64,000 bases of DNA, taken from Sporosarcina globispora (GTDB lineage: Bacteria > Bacillota > Bacilli > Bacillales > Cytobacillaceae). The first letter of the stretch is position 1. The number at the start of each line of letters is the position of its first letter. This document shows, piece after piece, positions 1 to 8,578 of this stretch. The notes under the pieces are model-generated. The model was given only the letters and a program-made list of their open reading frames with translations, was not told where the DNA came from and did no database searches. The position numbers were made by a program, and so were the translations under genes. Location of the stretch: NCBI RefSeq assembly GCF_001274725.1, contig NZ_LGUF01000007.1, positions 4,877,721 to 4,941,720 of the forward strand, read 5' to 3'.

Positions 1-6
1 GCTGGA

Positions 7-31
7 AAGCAGCCTAGCGGCTGCTTTTTTT
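7..31 (+). terminator. Rho-independent terminator of an upstream gene
   Basis: An 8-bp stem (AAGCAGCC / GGCTGCTT) with a 4-nt loop runs into a T-tract on the + strand. It ends a gene that lies outside the window to the left and faces the convergent XRE gene. Confidence 0.8.
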
Positions 32-57
32 AATTTTATAATAAAATACAGCTATCA

Positions 58-525
58 TTAATGATGGCCTTTATTCTCTGCAGCAAGCTCCTCAAACCGT
101 TCTTTAGAAGACACTTCATCGAAACTGCTGTAAATTCTAAAATGGTCCTGGTCAATAATCCGGTAATGCTGGCTGATTATATTCTGCTGAAGGATCAAAC
201 CGTTGCTTCTCTTCAATTCCCGCCACCAGATCTTTCCGCCAAGAGTCTTTTCCTTCCTATAATCGATTCCTTCTCTTGCAATAGTCTCCAGAACTTCAAG
301 CGGTTCATTTCCAAACAAAAATCGGACAGTTTCCGTTTCCCTGAATAATGCACAAACAGCTACCACTGTTGACCATCCTGCTTCCGCACGCCCTTTCTCA
401 ATTTGAACCAGGGTCTTCTTTGAAACACCAATAATTTCCGCCATCTTATCCTGTGTGTATCCTGCCTCTGTACGGATAAGACGGATCTTATCTGAAACTT
501 TCAGTATAATTTCATCTCTAGTCAA
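58..525 (-). CDS. XRE-family helix-turn-helix transcriptional regulator
   Basis: A 155-residue protein. Residues 10-60 form a classic XRE/Cro helix-turn-helix: an IRLIRTEAGYTQDKMAEIIG stretch is followed by the recognition-helix region SKKTLVQIEKGR. The C-terminal 90 residues have no domain I can name, so this may be a ligand or partner domain. The start is probably a TTG, with AAGGAA about 10 nt upstream; no in-frame ATG fits better. It is a single gene, convergent with whatever precedes the window and divergent from the kinase at 797, with a 270-bp AT-rich intergenic region between them. The target is unknown; autoregulation is common in such genes but is not shown here. Confidence 0.8.
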   Translation of the reverse strand: MTRDEIILKVSDKIRLIRTEAGYTQDKMAEIIGVSKKTLVQIEKGRAEAGWSTVVAVCALFRETETVRFLFGNEPLEVLETIAREGIDYRKEKTLGGKIWWRELKRSNGLILQQNIISQHYRIIDQDHFRIYSSFDEVSSKERFEELAAENKGHH

Positions 526-796
526 TGCAGCTTCATTCCTTTTCGTTGTTGGTGTAATTTTACACTTATTCCTATATTATAAAAGAATTAGTGACAATTT
601 TACAAATAAAAAACTGCCTTGTCCTTTAAATATACCAATATTCCCATAAAAACGACTGTGTTTTTTGTCACGAGTATAGCTTTAAAATATAGGATAAAAT
701 TACTGTTATTTTCCATTAAATTAACAGAGGATTTTGCTGTAATCTATCGAAATCTTATGAGATAACTGTTTTTATGTGAAAAAAGTGGAGGGTAAA
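526..796. other. Divergent AT-rich intergenic region
   Basis: This 270-bp region lies between the divergent XRE and kinase genes. It must carry both promoters, but I see no clear -35/-10 pair, no operator palindrome and no convincing small ORF. Confidence 0.4.
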
Positions 797-1936
797 ATGA
801 CGATTGAAACAAATAATGCCATATTGGAACTTCTGCTTAAGGAGAAAGAGAACCTTTTAATTGAATGGAATGATAAAATCCTCATTAATACGGATGATCC
901 TTTTAAAGATACAATCAAAGATAATGGCAACGCCATGTTCCAATTGATAATTCAATTTTTGATTAAAGACGGCGATGAACTTGAAGAATATATTCAGCGG
1001 CTGGCCTACTCTGTCGCTGAACAGCGAGTAAAAGCAGAGATTAATATTGGAGACTTTGTTTATAATGTCAATTTGGGCCGGACAATCGTTCTCGATATAT
1101 TGAATCGTTCCAATATTCATTTTCATGAACTTCAGAGGCAGTATGAAAGAATTGGTTATTGCTTTGATAAATTCTTATATCATGCTGTATCAAGATACAC
1201 GGATGCCAAAGACCAGATCATTAAGGAAAAGACACAATTTATCGACTCTACCCATAAAGATCGATTGACGCTGCTTGGCCAAATGACTTCCAGCTTTATT
1301 CATGAGTTCAGAAATCCACTTACATCTGTACAGGGGTTTATCCAGCTATTAAGATCCGAAAATCCCTCCATGAAATATTTGGACATTATTTCAAATGAAC
1401 TGGAACAGCTGAACTTTCGGATTTCTCAATTTTTGCTTCTTTCAAAAAAAGAACTGATCGGAAAAGAAAAAATCACTTTTTCTTTAAATGAATTAATAGA
1501 TGAAGTTCTCATATTTTTATATCCCAGCATCCTAGATGGAAAGGTTAAAATCCTTCAGGATATGAACGAAAAAATATATTTGAATGGCTATGCAGATGAA
1601 ATCCGTCAAGTATTCATTAATATCATTTTCAACGCCATTGATGTGCTTACACAGTACCGCAGGGACCCTATTATTCATATTAAAAGCAAATTGACTCCAG
1701 ATGGACGCATAAAGCTTGATATTGCAAACAATGGACCGAGAATACCTGAGCATCTCGTCAGTTCCATATTCGAACCTTTTGTTACTACCAAAACACTTGG
1801 AACCGGCTTGGGTTTATTTGTATGCAGAGAGATAATTGAAAAACATCAGGGAACCCTGACATGTGATACAGAATCGGATTGGACCGTTTTCAGTATAATC
1901 CTTCCAACTGAAAAACAGACAAATGCCAAAGGCTGA
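797..1936 (+). CDS. Orphan sensor histidine kinase, sporulation-kinase type
   Basis: This soluble kinase of 379 residues has an N-terminal helical sensor region (about residues 1-140) resembling the HisK_N domain of orphan Bacillus kinases. A HisKA domain follows, with H-box SFIHEFRNPLTS (phospho-acceptor His near residue 174), then a HATPase domain with N-box NIIFNAIDVL and G-box GTGLGLF. There is no membrane segment and no adjacent response regulator, so it probably feeds a distant phosphorelay such as Spo0F; that is inference. An upstream in-frame GTG at 776 exists, but ATG 797 has GTGGAGGG ideally placed and is preferred. A hairpin terminator follows at once. Confidence 0.85.
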   Translation: MTIETNNAILELLLKEKENLLIEWNDKILINTDDPFKDTIKDNGNAMFQLIIQFLIKDGDELEEYIQRLAYSVAEQRVKAEINIGDFVYNVNLGRTIVLDILNRSNIHFHELQRQYERIGYCFDKFLYHAVSRYTDAKDQIIKEKTQFIDSTHKDRLTLLGQMTSSFIHEFRNPLTSVQGFIQLLRSENPSMKYLDIISNELEQLNFRISQFLLLSKKELIGKEKITFSLNELIDEVLIFLYPSILDGKVKILQDMNEKIYLNGYADEIRQVFINIIFNAIDVLTQYRRDPIIHIKSKLTPDGRIKLDIANNGPRIPEHLVSSIFEPFVTTKTLGTGLGLFVCREIIEKHQGTLTCDTESDWTVFSIILPTEKQTNAKG

Positions 1937-1960
1937 CTCCAACTTGAGGAGCAGCTTTTT
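1932..1960 (+). terminator. Terminator of the orphan kinase gene
   Basis: The stem GCTG-a-CTCC / GGAGCAGC (one bulged A) is followed by five T residues. It overlaps the stop codon of the kinase gene. Confidence 0.75.
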
Positions 1961-2077
1961 CTTATTTTCTGCCTTGAAGGTTTTCAAAAAAACGAAAAAA
2001 TATTAAAAATAAATATATTTTTTTCCAATTTCAGATTAATATAAATGTATTTACAGACTAATGGAGGAGATTGTCCT

Positions 2078-2620
2078 ATGTTTTCCTTAAAAGTTGATGA
2101 AGATTTAGAATTGCAATTATTTCAGCTGCATCATTCGGAAGAGCTTTTCAGCTTAGTGGACCGGAACCGCAGTCATTTAAGAGAATGGCTCCCATGGGTT
2201 GATAATATGGCCTCCCCTGTACAGTATCATTCCATTATACCGATATGGCTGAAACAGTTTGCCGATAATAATGGATTTAATGCCGGAATACGTTACCAGG
2301 GAAGACTGGCAGGGTCCATTGGTTTTCACCAGATAGACTGGAACAATAGACAAACCAGTATTGGATATTATCTTGCAAAAGATTTTGAAGGAAATGGAAT
2401 TATGACACGAAGCGTGCAGGCTATGATTAATCATGCATTTTTTGATTTAAAACTGAACAGAATCGAGATACGCTGCGGGACCGGAAATGGAAAGAGCCGT
2501 GCAATACCTGAGCGGCTCGGCTTTCGCCAAGAAGGAATTATCCGTGATGGAGAGTTTCTTTACAATCGATATCACGATCTTGCCGTATACGGACTCCTGG
2601 CAAGAGAATGGAATTATTAA
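2078..2620 (+). CDS. GNAT acetyltransferase, RimJ/RimL type (YdaF-like)
   Basis: This 180-residue N-acetyltransferase has the RimJ/RimL fold. Its N-terminus carries the HLREWLPWVD segment typical of ribosomal-protein Ser acetyltransferase homologs, and residues 85-150 form the GNAT acetyl-CoA core, with GYYLAKDFEGNGIMT and a later NxxSRAIPERLGF helix. The likely reaction is transfer of acetyl from acetyl-CoA to a protein or small-molecule amine; the substrate cannot be read from sequence. The start at ATG 2078 is supported by GGAGGAG eight bases upstream; an earlier in-frame ATG at 2045 has no ribosome-binding site. It is monocistronic and followed by a dispersed repeat and a terminator. Confidence 0.85.
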   Translation: MFSLKVDEDLELQLFQLHHSEELFSLVDRNRSHLREWLPWVDNMASPVQYHSIIPIWLKQFADNNGFNAGIRYQGRLAGSIGFHQIDWNNRQTSIGYYLAKDFEGNGIMTRSVQAMINHAFFDLKLNRIEIRCGTGNGKSRAIPERLGFRQEGIIRDGEFLYNRYHDLAVYGLLAREWNY

Positions 2621-2624
2621 TAAA

Positions 2625-2662
2625 AAAAGCGGAAGGCGCCCCGGGCTAGACAGTTATCTAAC
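2625..2662 (+). repeat. Dispersed intergenic repeat, copy 1
   Basis: AAAAAGCGGAAGGCGCC followed by GCTAGACAGTTATCTA lies directly after the GNAT stop codon. A similar sequence occurs on the minus strand at about 50758-50800, directly after the tcyP stop codon. Short GC-rich tails of this form are scattered behind genes in Bacillaceae genomes. Confidence 0.55.
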
Positions 2663-2685
2663 TTCAGAAATACGTTTATCTTTCG

Positions 2686-2712
2686 AAAAAGCCTGCTCTC
2701 AGGCTTTTTTTA
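2686..2712 (+). terminator. Terminator after the GNAT gene
   Basis: A 10-bp stem AAAAAGCCTG / CAGGCTTTTT with a CTCT loop and a long T-rich tail. Confidence 0.85.
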
Positions 2713-2820
2713 TTTTTCCTGGTTATGTTCTTCCCAATTAAGGGTAATTTCATTTAAAGGAAATCCTTTATTTGCGGTTTATTTGTAAAATTTATGAATA
2801 AGGGAAAAGTACTTATTATA

Positions 2821-2861
2821 AAGGAGGTGCAAGCCCCTTACATATCGTGTAAGGATTTTAT
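2821..2861 (+). promoter_or_regulatory. Structured translation leader of the first CNNM gene
   Basis: A full-strength Shine-Dalgarno AAGGAGGTG (2821-2829) lies about 33 nt before the ATG, too far for direct use. Between them is a perfect 7-bp hairpin, CCTTACA (2836-2842) with TGTAAGG (2848-2854), whose 3' arm contains a second, correctly spaced ribosome-binding site, AAGGA. The paralog at 4869 has the same arrangement with a different hairpin sequence, which suggests selection on structure. Confidence 0.5.
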
Positions 2862-4154
2862 ATGATCACCCTTAACCTATTCTTATTATTTTTCTTAATT
2901 GCATTAACGGCTTTTTTTGTTGCATCTGAATTTGCCATTGTTAAAGTGAGAACTTCACGAATTGACCAGCTACTTGCGGAAGGAAATCCTAAAGCCCGTT
3001 CAGCAAAACAGGTTATTAGAAGTCTGGATGAATATTTGTCTGCCTGCCAGCTTGGCATTACGATTACAGCATTGGGCCTCGGATGGCTTGGTGAACCTAC
3101 CATTGAGAGGCTGCTTCATCCTGTTTTTGAAAGTATAAACTTGCAGGCCTCCGTTTCTCACATCCTCTCTTTTGTCATTGCTTTTGCTATTGTGACATTC
3201 CTTCATGTGGTAATTGGAGAACTTGCGCCAAAGACCTTTGCCATTCAAAAAGCTGAGGCAATAACCCTATCCTTTTCAAAGCCGTTAATATTATTTTACA
3301 GGATTATGTATCCATTTATTTGGATTTTAAATGGTTCAGCAAGAATTGTAACAGGACTATTTGGACTGAAGCCAGTTTCAGAACATGAAATGGCCCATTC
3401 AGAGGAAGAGCTTCGGATCATTCTTTCTGAAAGCTTAAAGAGCGGTGAAATAAATCCATCGGAATATCAGTATGTAGATCGAATTTTTGAGTTTGACAAT
3501 AGAATTGCTAAAGAAATAATGGTTCCCCGGACCGAGATTGTCACCCTTCAGGAAGATTCTTCATTGTCAGAAATCCTGGACCTCATATTGAATGAACGGT
3601 ACACCAGATATCCGGTTACGGCGGGAGATAAAGATAATATTCTCGGTATAATTAATGTAAAGGAAATCTTAACTGACTGTGTAAGGAAAAAATGTGAAGG
3701 CAAACATCCGTTACGGCAATATATTAAGCCTGTCATCAGGGTAATTGAAACCGTTCCGATACACGATTTGCTTTTAAGAATGCAAAAAGAACGTTCCCAT
3801 ATGGCAATCCTTCTTGATGAGTACGGCGGAACAGCTGGAGTGGTTACAGTTGAAGATATACTTGAAGAAATTGTCGGTGAAATTCGTGATGAATTTGATG
3901 CCGACGAACTGCCGCTTGTTCAAAAATCAGGAGAAAATCATTATATTCTGGATGCGAAGCTCTTGATTACCGAAACAAATGATCTCTTGGGAACATCATT
4001 AGATGAAGATGATGTCGACACCATCGGAGGCTGGATGATGACCCAGAAATATGATGCTGCTCAGGGGGATTTTATAGAAGAAGAAGGATATAGATTTATT
4101 ATTAAAGAAATGCACGGGCACCATATTTCTTATATTGAGGTTGTGAAAATATGA
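2862..4154 (+). CDS. CNNM/CorC-family transporter (hemolysin-C-like), paralog 1
   Basis: This 430-residue membrane protein has three parts: a DUF21/CNNM transmembrane domain (residues 1-190, with the family signature [19 protein letters not shown]), a pair of CBS domains (about 205-330, beginning after [11 protein letters not shown]), and a C-terminal CorC_HlyC domain. In B. subtilis the homologs YhdP (MpfA) and YhdT belong to this family, and MpfA is implicated in magnesium efflux; the same role here is inference. The ATG at 2862 follows an unusual hairpin leader. It is separated from its close paralog at 4869 by a frameshifted MerR gene, an arrangement recalling yhdP-yhdQ-yhdT. Confidence 0.9.
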   Translation: MITLNLFLLFFLIALTAFFVASEFAIVKVRTSRIDQLLAEGNPKARSAKQVIRSLDEYLSACQLGITITALGLGWLGEPTIERLLHPVFESINLQASVSHILSFVIAFAIVTFLHVVIGELAPKTFAIQKAEAITLSFSKPLILFYRIMYPFIWILNGSARIVTGLFGLKPVSEHEMAHSEEELRIILSESLKSGEINPSEYQYVDRIFEFDNRIAKEIMVPRTEIVTLQEDSSLSEILDLILNERYTRYPVTAGDKDNILGIINVKEILTDCVRKKCEGKHPLRQYIKPVIRVIETVPIHDLLLRMQKERSHMAILLDEYGGTAGVVTVEDILEEIVGEIRDEFDADELPLVQKSGENHYILDAKLLITETNDLLGTSLDEDDVDTIGGWMMTQKYDAAQGDFIEEEGYRFIIKEMHGHHISYIEVVKI

Positions 4155-4158
4155 CCCT

Positions 4159-4193
4159 AATAACCAGGAGTTAATTTTTTGCTCCTGGTTATT
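4159..4193 (+). terminator. Hairpin after CNNM paralog 1
   Basis: A 12-bp perfect stem AATAACCAGGAG / CTCCTGGTTATT with an 11-nt T-rich loop. The T-tract after it is weak, so termination may be partial. Confidence 0.6.
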
Positions 4194-4286
4194 GATTAAA
4201 AAATTAATTTTTCTGAATCTTTTCACTTCATATTTAACGCATATTTTCATAAAATAAATGTAAACCTTTTTCCCAAACCGCTACGT

Positions 4287-4316
4287 TTGACTGTATGGTT
4301 TGCGCTAAAGTATAAT
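4287..4316 (+). promoter_or_regulatory. SigA-type promoter of the MerR/CNNM unit
   Basis: TTGACT (4287-4292), an 18-bp spacer and TATAAT (4311-4316). The transcript would include an 8-bp inverted repeat TATATCTC / GAGATATA (4327-4334, 4355-4362) before the MerR coding region. Confidence 0.65.
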
Positions 4317-4385
4317 AAATTCTAACTATATCTCTTGATGGAAAGCATTTTCATGAGATATAAGTATTCAAACAGAGGTGATATG

Positions 4386-4804
4386 ATGGGGCTTACTATC
4401 GTATCGGCGAATTAGCCAATATCGCTAAGGTATCTAAAAGAACAATAGATTACTACACTAGCATTGGCCTAATAAAAGCGAAACGTTCAAAATCAAATTA
4501 TCGCATATATTCAGAAGAAGTATTGTCTGATCTAAGGTTTATTGAGGAATGCAAAGAACTGCATCTTCCGCTTGAAGAGATTAAGAGAAAACTAGAAATG
4601 AAAACGAAAAGGGAGATTCAGACAGGCGAAGTTGAGAAGCATATTAATGCAGTCACATTGCAGATGAAACAGCTTCATCAGGAGATAGCTGTTCTCATGC
4701 CGCTGATTAATACATTGGATGATGAACAGAAAGACGGCATTTCCAAGAAGCTCACAATTGAAAGCACTGCATTGCTCCGTTCCCTATCCGGCTTAACAAG
4801 CTAA
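4386..4804 (+). pseudogene. MerR-family regulator with a frameshift at codon 2
   Basis: The reading frame from 4397 encodes a MerR helix-turn-helix (YRIGELANIAKVSKRTIDYY), then the family's wing motif and a coiled-coil dimerisation helix, about 135 residues in all. The ATG with the good ribosome-binding site (GAGGTGAT, then ATGATG at 4383-4388) is out of frame with it: one more G in the run at 4388-4391 would give M-G-A-Y-Y-R-I-G-E-L-A. As it stands, translation from ATG stops after eleven codons. Either this is a recent single-base deletion or a consensus error. It sits directly upstream of the second CNNM gene and was probably its regulator, like the MerR gene yhdQ between B. subtilis yhdP and yhdT. 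Confidence 0.75.
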
Positions 4805-4823
4805 TCCCATTTTTCACAAAATC

Positions 4824-4868
4824 AGGAGGTGACACCCTGCCCGTCCAGGCGGGATAAGGGGAACTTAT
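4824..4868 (+). promoter_or_regulatory. Structured translation leader of the second CNNM gene
   Basis: AGGAGGTGA (4824-4832) lies about 36 nt before the start codon. A two-part hairpin follows: CCCT (4835-4838) with AGGG (4857-4860), and CCCG (4840-4843) with CGGG (4850-4853). Its 3' arm includes AAGGGG, the Shine-Dalgarno correctly spaced for TTG 4869. This is the same architecture as at 2821 with no sequence similarity in the stem. Confidence 0.5.
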
Positions 4869-6224
4869 TTGGACATATTAAACTTGGTTTTTATAGCCAT
4901 TTTAATTGCTTTAACGGCTTTTTTCGTTACTTCGGAATTTGCCATTGTTAAAATACGAAGTTCCAGGATTGATCAGCTAATTGAAGAAGGCAATAAAAAC
5001 GCAATTGCTGCCAAGAAAGTAATATCGAATTTGGATGAATATCTTTCAGCCTGCCAGCTTGGAATTACCATTACAGCCCTGGGCCTCGGCTGGCTGGGCG
5101 AACCGACAATTGAACACCTGCTGCGGCCAGTGATCAACAGTTTCGGTTTGCCGACATCCATCTCTCATGTTATCTCATTCAGCATTGCATTTGCTTTTAT
5201 CACCTTCCTGCATGTAGTTGTAGGTGAATTGGCTCCAAAGACTCTCGCGATTCAAAAGGCAGAGGCGGTTACACTGTTGACAACCCGTCCTTTAATCTGG
5301 TTTTACCGGGTTATGTATCCGATCATTTGGGCGCTGAATGGTTCTGCCCGCCTATTGACCAGCATGTTTGGATTAAAGCCTGCTTCAGAACACGAATTGG
5401 CTCATTCAGAAGAAGAACTTCGCATTATTTTATCGGAAAGCTATGAAAGCGGCGAAATCAACCAATCTGAGTTTAAGTATGTAAATAGAATCTTTGAATT
5501 TGATAATCGCATTGCGAAGGAAATAATGGTTCCTCGTACAGAGATTGTCTCTCTCTCAAAAGATGATACACTTGAAGGCTTCCTTCAAACTGTTCAGGAA
5601 GAAAAATTTACACGCTACCCCATTATAGATGGGGATAAGGATCACATCATCGGTATGGTCAACATTAAAGAAGTCATGACAGATCTCATTATGAACCGGG
5701 AATTATCATCAAGCACGCTCGAGTCTTACATTCGCCCTATTATCAGGGTCATTGACAGCATCCCAATACATGAGCTGCTTCTAAAAATGCAGAAAGACCG
5801 GATTCACATGGCCATCTTAATGGATGAATATGGCGGAACCTCTGGGTTAGTGACCGTTGAGGATATCATTGAAGAAATTGTCGGTGAAATCCGTGATGAA
5901 TTCGATATGGATGAAGTGCCAATGGTCAGAAAAACGCAAGAAGGCCAATATATCATTGATTCCAAAGTTCTTGTCAGCGAAGTTAATGACTTGCTGGGAA
6001 CAGACATTAGCGATGAAGATGTCGATACCATCGGGGGATGGATATTAACAGAAAATTATGAAGCCAAACAAGGCGACATTATCGAATATGAAAATTACCT
6101 GTTTAAAATTCTGGATATGGAAGAACATCATATTAAGTATGTTGAGGTAACAGCCGTTCCTGAAACAGAAGAACCGGCACCAGCAAAAGAAGTGCCTTTT
6201 ACAGAAACAGAAGTATTGTCATAG
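4869..6224 (+). CDS. CNNM/CorC-family transporter (hemolysin-C-like), paralog 2
   Basis: A 451-residue paralog of the protein at 2862, with the same order of DUF21/CNNM membrane domain, two CBS domains and CorC_HlyC domain, and near-identical signature segments ([46 protein letters not shown]). It has an extra acidic, proline-rich tail of about 20 residues. The start is TTG (M-D-I-L-N-L-V), seven bases after AAGGGG that is itself in a hairpin. The role is probably divalent-cation (magnesium) homeostasis by family analogy. Expression may have depended on the upstream MerR gene, now frameshifted. It is followed by a strong bidirectional terminator. Confidence 0.9.
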   Translation: MDILNLVFIAILIALTAFFVTSEFAIVKIRSSRIDQLIEEGNKNAIAAKKVISNLDEYLSACQLGITITALGLGWLGEPTIEHLLRPVINSFGLPTSISHVISFSIAFAFITFLHVVVGELAPKTLAIQKAEAVTLLTTRPLIWFYRVMYPIIWALNGSARLLTSMFGLKPASEHELAHSEEELRIILSESYESGEINQSEFKYVNRIFEFDNRIAKEIMVPRTEIVSLSKDDTLEGFLQTVQEEKFTRYPIIDGDKDHIIGMVNIKEVMTDLIMNRELSSSTLESYIRPIIRVIDSIPIHELLLKMQKDRIHMAILMDEYGGTSGLVTVEDIIEEIVGEIRDEFDMDEVPMVRKTQEGQYIIDSKVLVSEVNDLLGTDISDEDVDTIGGWILTENYEAKQGDIIEYENYLFKILDMEEHHIKYVEVTAVPETEEPAPAKEVPFTETEVLS

Positions 6225-6234
6225 AACATCATTA

Positions 6235-6268
6235 AAAAGGAACAGCCGTTCAAAAGGCTGTTCCTTTT
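6235..6268. terminator. Bidirectional terminator
   Basis: A 13-bp stem AAAAGGAACAGCC / GGCTGTTCCTTTT with T-tracts in both directions. It separates the convergent CNNM and histidine-kinase genes. Confidence 0.9.
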
Positions 6269-6270
6269 AT

Positions 6271-7704
6271 CTATTTGGCACCTGCTTCCTGAGAGTGTGT
6301 TTCCCTCGGAATCATAATCGTAAATTTAGTCCCTTTTCCTTGTTCACTGCTGACAGTAATCTCTCCGCTGTGCAGCTGAACTAGCTGTTTTACAATAGAA
6401 AGTCCAATGCCAAATTCACCAAAAGAATGATTTGTCCTGGATAAATCCGCCTTATAAAAACGCAGCCAGATAGACTCGATTTCCTGAGGATCGATTCCTA
6501 TGCCTGTGTCTTCTATTTCAATCACTGTGTTATCCGAATTTTCTTTTCCTCTTAAATATATAGAGCCTTGATTGGTAAATTGGATGCTGTTCTTTATAAT
6601 ATTAACCAAAATTTGTATAAGCCGGTCATAATCCGCATGAACTGAAACTTCTTCTTCTGCCTCTAGATAAATCCTGTTGCCTTTTTCCTCTGCCTGAATT
6701 TCGAGCTGGTCTTTAACAATTTCGAAGGCTTCGATGAGATTAATATCCATTTTATTCAGCTGCAGCTGATTGGACCTGATCTTCTCATAATCCAGGTTCT
6801 CATTCACGAGGCGAATAAGCCTCTTTGCTTCCCTATCTATCAGGACCATCCCTTTTTCTTTTTCCGCTTCAGGAATCAGTCCTCCTTTAATGCCTTCGGC
6901 CAAACCGCTGATTGTGGTCAAAGGAGTACGCAGTTCGTGCGAGACATCCGCAATGAATTTCCTCCTTCTATTCTCAAGCCTTTTAATTTCTTCATTAGAT
7001 CCTTTCAATCTGGCCGCCATATCATTAAAGTCTTTTGCCAGTTCACCGATTTCATCCATATAAGTATACGGAACATTGACATCATAATTTCCGGATGAAA
7101 TCATAGAGGCAGCATTCCTGAGATCTGTTATCCTCTTGATCAGATTTTTAGAGAGCACCAGACTTAACAGGATGGTCGCTGAAAGTGAAATAAAAATGGT
7201 ATATAATAAATATCGATTTAATTGGCTGACAACCTCCATGGCACCAGTTATAGGCGACAGAAGCAATACTCCCCCCACCAGGCTGCCCCCCTGCATATAT
7301 GGCAGGGCAACCAATGTAACCTCCTGGCCGAAGCGCTCTATATCATGTTTGACAGTTACTTTATTTCCTGCCGAGATGTTTGCCCACTCATCTTTAGTCA
7401 GCTGTATCATCGGATCTGATTTAAGCTCTGGATATAAGACCCTTCCTTTATGATCAAAGAGTATGTATTTTATATTCCTTGCATCGAGCAGCTGGCTGTA
7501 TTCGGTTAAAAATTGTTCATCTCCCTCTATCCTGACAGTTAAATCAGTCAAAATCTGTTCCCCATAGGAATCCAGCTCTTCCACTTTAGTTTCGAAAATA
7601 TAATTCTCAACAAATTGGGAGAAAAGAAGGCTTAATAACAGGAAAGCCAGTATGAGGATACTGACATGACTCATCAGCAGCTGATAAAAATATTTAACTT
7701 TCAT
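6271..7704 (-). CDS. Membrane sensor histidine kinase
   Basis: This kinase of 477 residues has two membrane helices flanking an extracytoplasmic sensor (about residues 30-160). HAMP, HisKA (H-box FIADVSHELRTPLTT) and HATPase (N-box, DTGIGIDP, FGIGLSIVKQL) domains follow. The chosen start is ATG 7704 (M-K-V-K-Y-F-Y-Q), overlapping the end of the response regulator gene by 11 bases, so the pair is translationally coupled; an ATG at 7722 is an alternative. It is transcribed with the response regulator and stands divergently from a His-rich secreted protein that may be its target. The signal is unknown. Confidence 0.9.
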   Translation of the reverse strand: MKVKYFYQLLMSHVSILILAFLLLSLLFSQFVENYIFETKVEELDSYGEQILTDLTVRIEGDEQFLTEYSQLLDARNIKYILFDHKGRVLYPELKSDPMIQLTKDEWANISAGNKVTVKHDIERFGQEVTLVALPYMQGGSLVGGVLLLSPITGAMEVVSQLNRYLLYTIFISLSATILLSLVLSKNLIKRITDLRNAASMISSGNYDVNVPYTYMDEIGELAKDFNDMAARLKGSNEEIKRLENRRRKFIADVSHELRTPLTTISGLAEGIKGGLIPEAEKEKGMVLIDREAKRLIRLVNENLDYEKIRSNQLQLNKMDINLIEAFEIVKDQLEIQAEEKGNRIYLEAEEEVSVHADYDRLIQILVNIIKNSIQFTNQGSIYLRGKENSDNTVIEIEDTGIGIDPQEIESIWLRFYKADLSRTNHSFGEFGIGLSIVKQLVQLHSGEITVSSEQGKGTKFTIMIPRETHSQEAGAK

Positions 7705-8395
7705 TTTCTGCTGACGTTTCATCAAATTTATACCCCACACCCCATATCGTATGGATAAAAGGCTGTTCATCCGTGCCTATTTTTTTTCGCAGCCGTTTAA
7801 TATGCACATCTACCGTTCTTTCATCTCCATAAAATTGGTAACCCCAGACGCTATCAAGAAGCTGCTCTCTTGTAAAAACCTGCTTCGGATGTTTTACAAA
7901 ATAATACAGCAAATCAAATTCCTTAGGGGTCAAATTCTTGAGAAGCTGTCCATTATAAAAGGCCTCTCTCGATTCTTTGCTGATTTTGAAGCATTCACTC
8001 GAAACATAGTGAGGTTCATCCACTGATCCTGCTTCAGCCTGAAAACGTCGGGTCACAGCTTTGATCCTGGCCATTAGGGTCAGCGGGCTGAATGGCTTTG
8101 TCACATAATCATCAGCACCCATCTCAAGGCCCAGTACCTGATCGGACTCGCTATCTTTTGCCGTCAGCATGATAATCGGGACCTTGCTTAATTCCCTTAT
8201 TTTCCGGCAGAGCGTCACTCCCTCCATGATTGGAAGCATCCAATCGACAATAATTAAGTCCCACTTTTCTTTATTAAAATGCTCAAACCCCTGCTGGCCA
8301 TCATGGACAAAAACACCCTGATACCCTTCTTTCATAAAGAACATCTCCAGCATTGAACAGACACTTTTATTATCTTCTACAACAAGAATTTTCAA
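7694..8395 (-). CDS. OmpR/PhoB-family response regulator
   Basis: The receiver domain (residues 1-115) has acidic pocket VVEDN, phospho-acceptor in IIVDWMLP, and the conserved Thr and Lys in MLTAKD and VTKPFSP. A PhoB-type winged-helix output domain follows (LTPKEFDLL, DVHIKRLRKKI). It is the partner of the kinase at 6271. The start is taken as TTG 8395, where M-K-I-L-V-V-E-D-N begins, with GGTGAT six bases upstream; a longer in-frame reading to 8461 has an atypical extension. Length is 233 residues. It likely binds the intergenic region with the divergent gene at 8579; that is inference. Confidence 0.85.
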   Translation of the reverse strand: MKILVVEDNKSVCSMLEMFFMKEGYQGVFVHDGQQGFEHFNKEKWDLIIVDWMLPIMEGVTLCRKIRELSKVPIIMLTAKDSESDQVLGLEMGADDYVTKPFSPLTLMARIKAVTRRFQAEAGSVDEPHYVSSECFKISKESREAFYNGQLLKNLTPKEFDLLYYFVKHPKQVFTREQLLDSVWGYQFYGDERTVDVHIKRLRKKIGTDEQPFIHTIWGVGYKFDETSAENES

Positions 8396-8578
8396 TTTTC
8401 CATCACCATCCCCGAAAATCTTTCTTTTTTTAATGTAATCGAAATGAGTATTTATTTTCAATGAATATCTCTGTAATTAAAGTTTTCTTAAGAAAAATAG
8501 CCAATTTATTCATTCTTTCGCTATATCTTGGGAAATGCTATATACGACTTATAATTTTTGAAAGGGGTGCAGTATACC

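Noticed and set aside
2829..2865. A GTG-started leader peptide ending in overlap with the CNNM start (GTG 2829 to TGA 2865)
   Set aside because: The GTG touches the Shine-Dalgarno with no spacing, and the paralog leader at 4829 does not give a matching frame.
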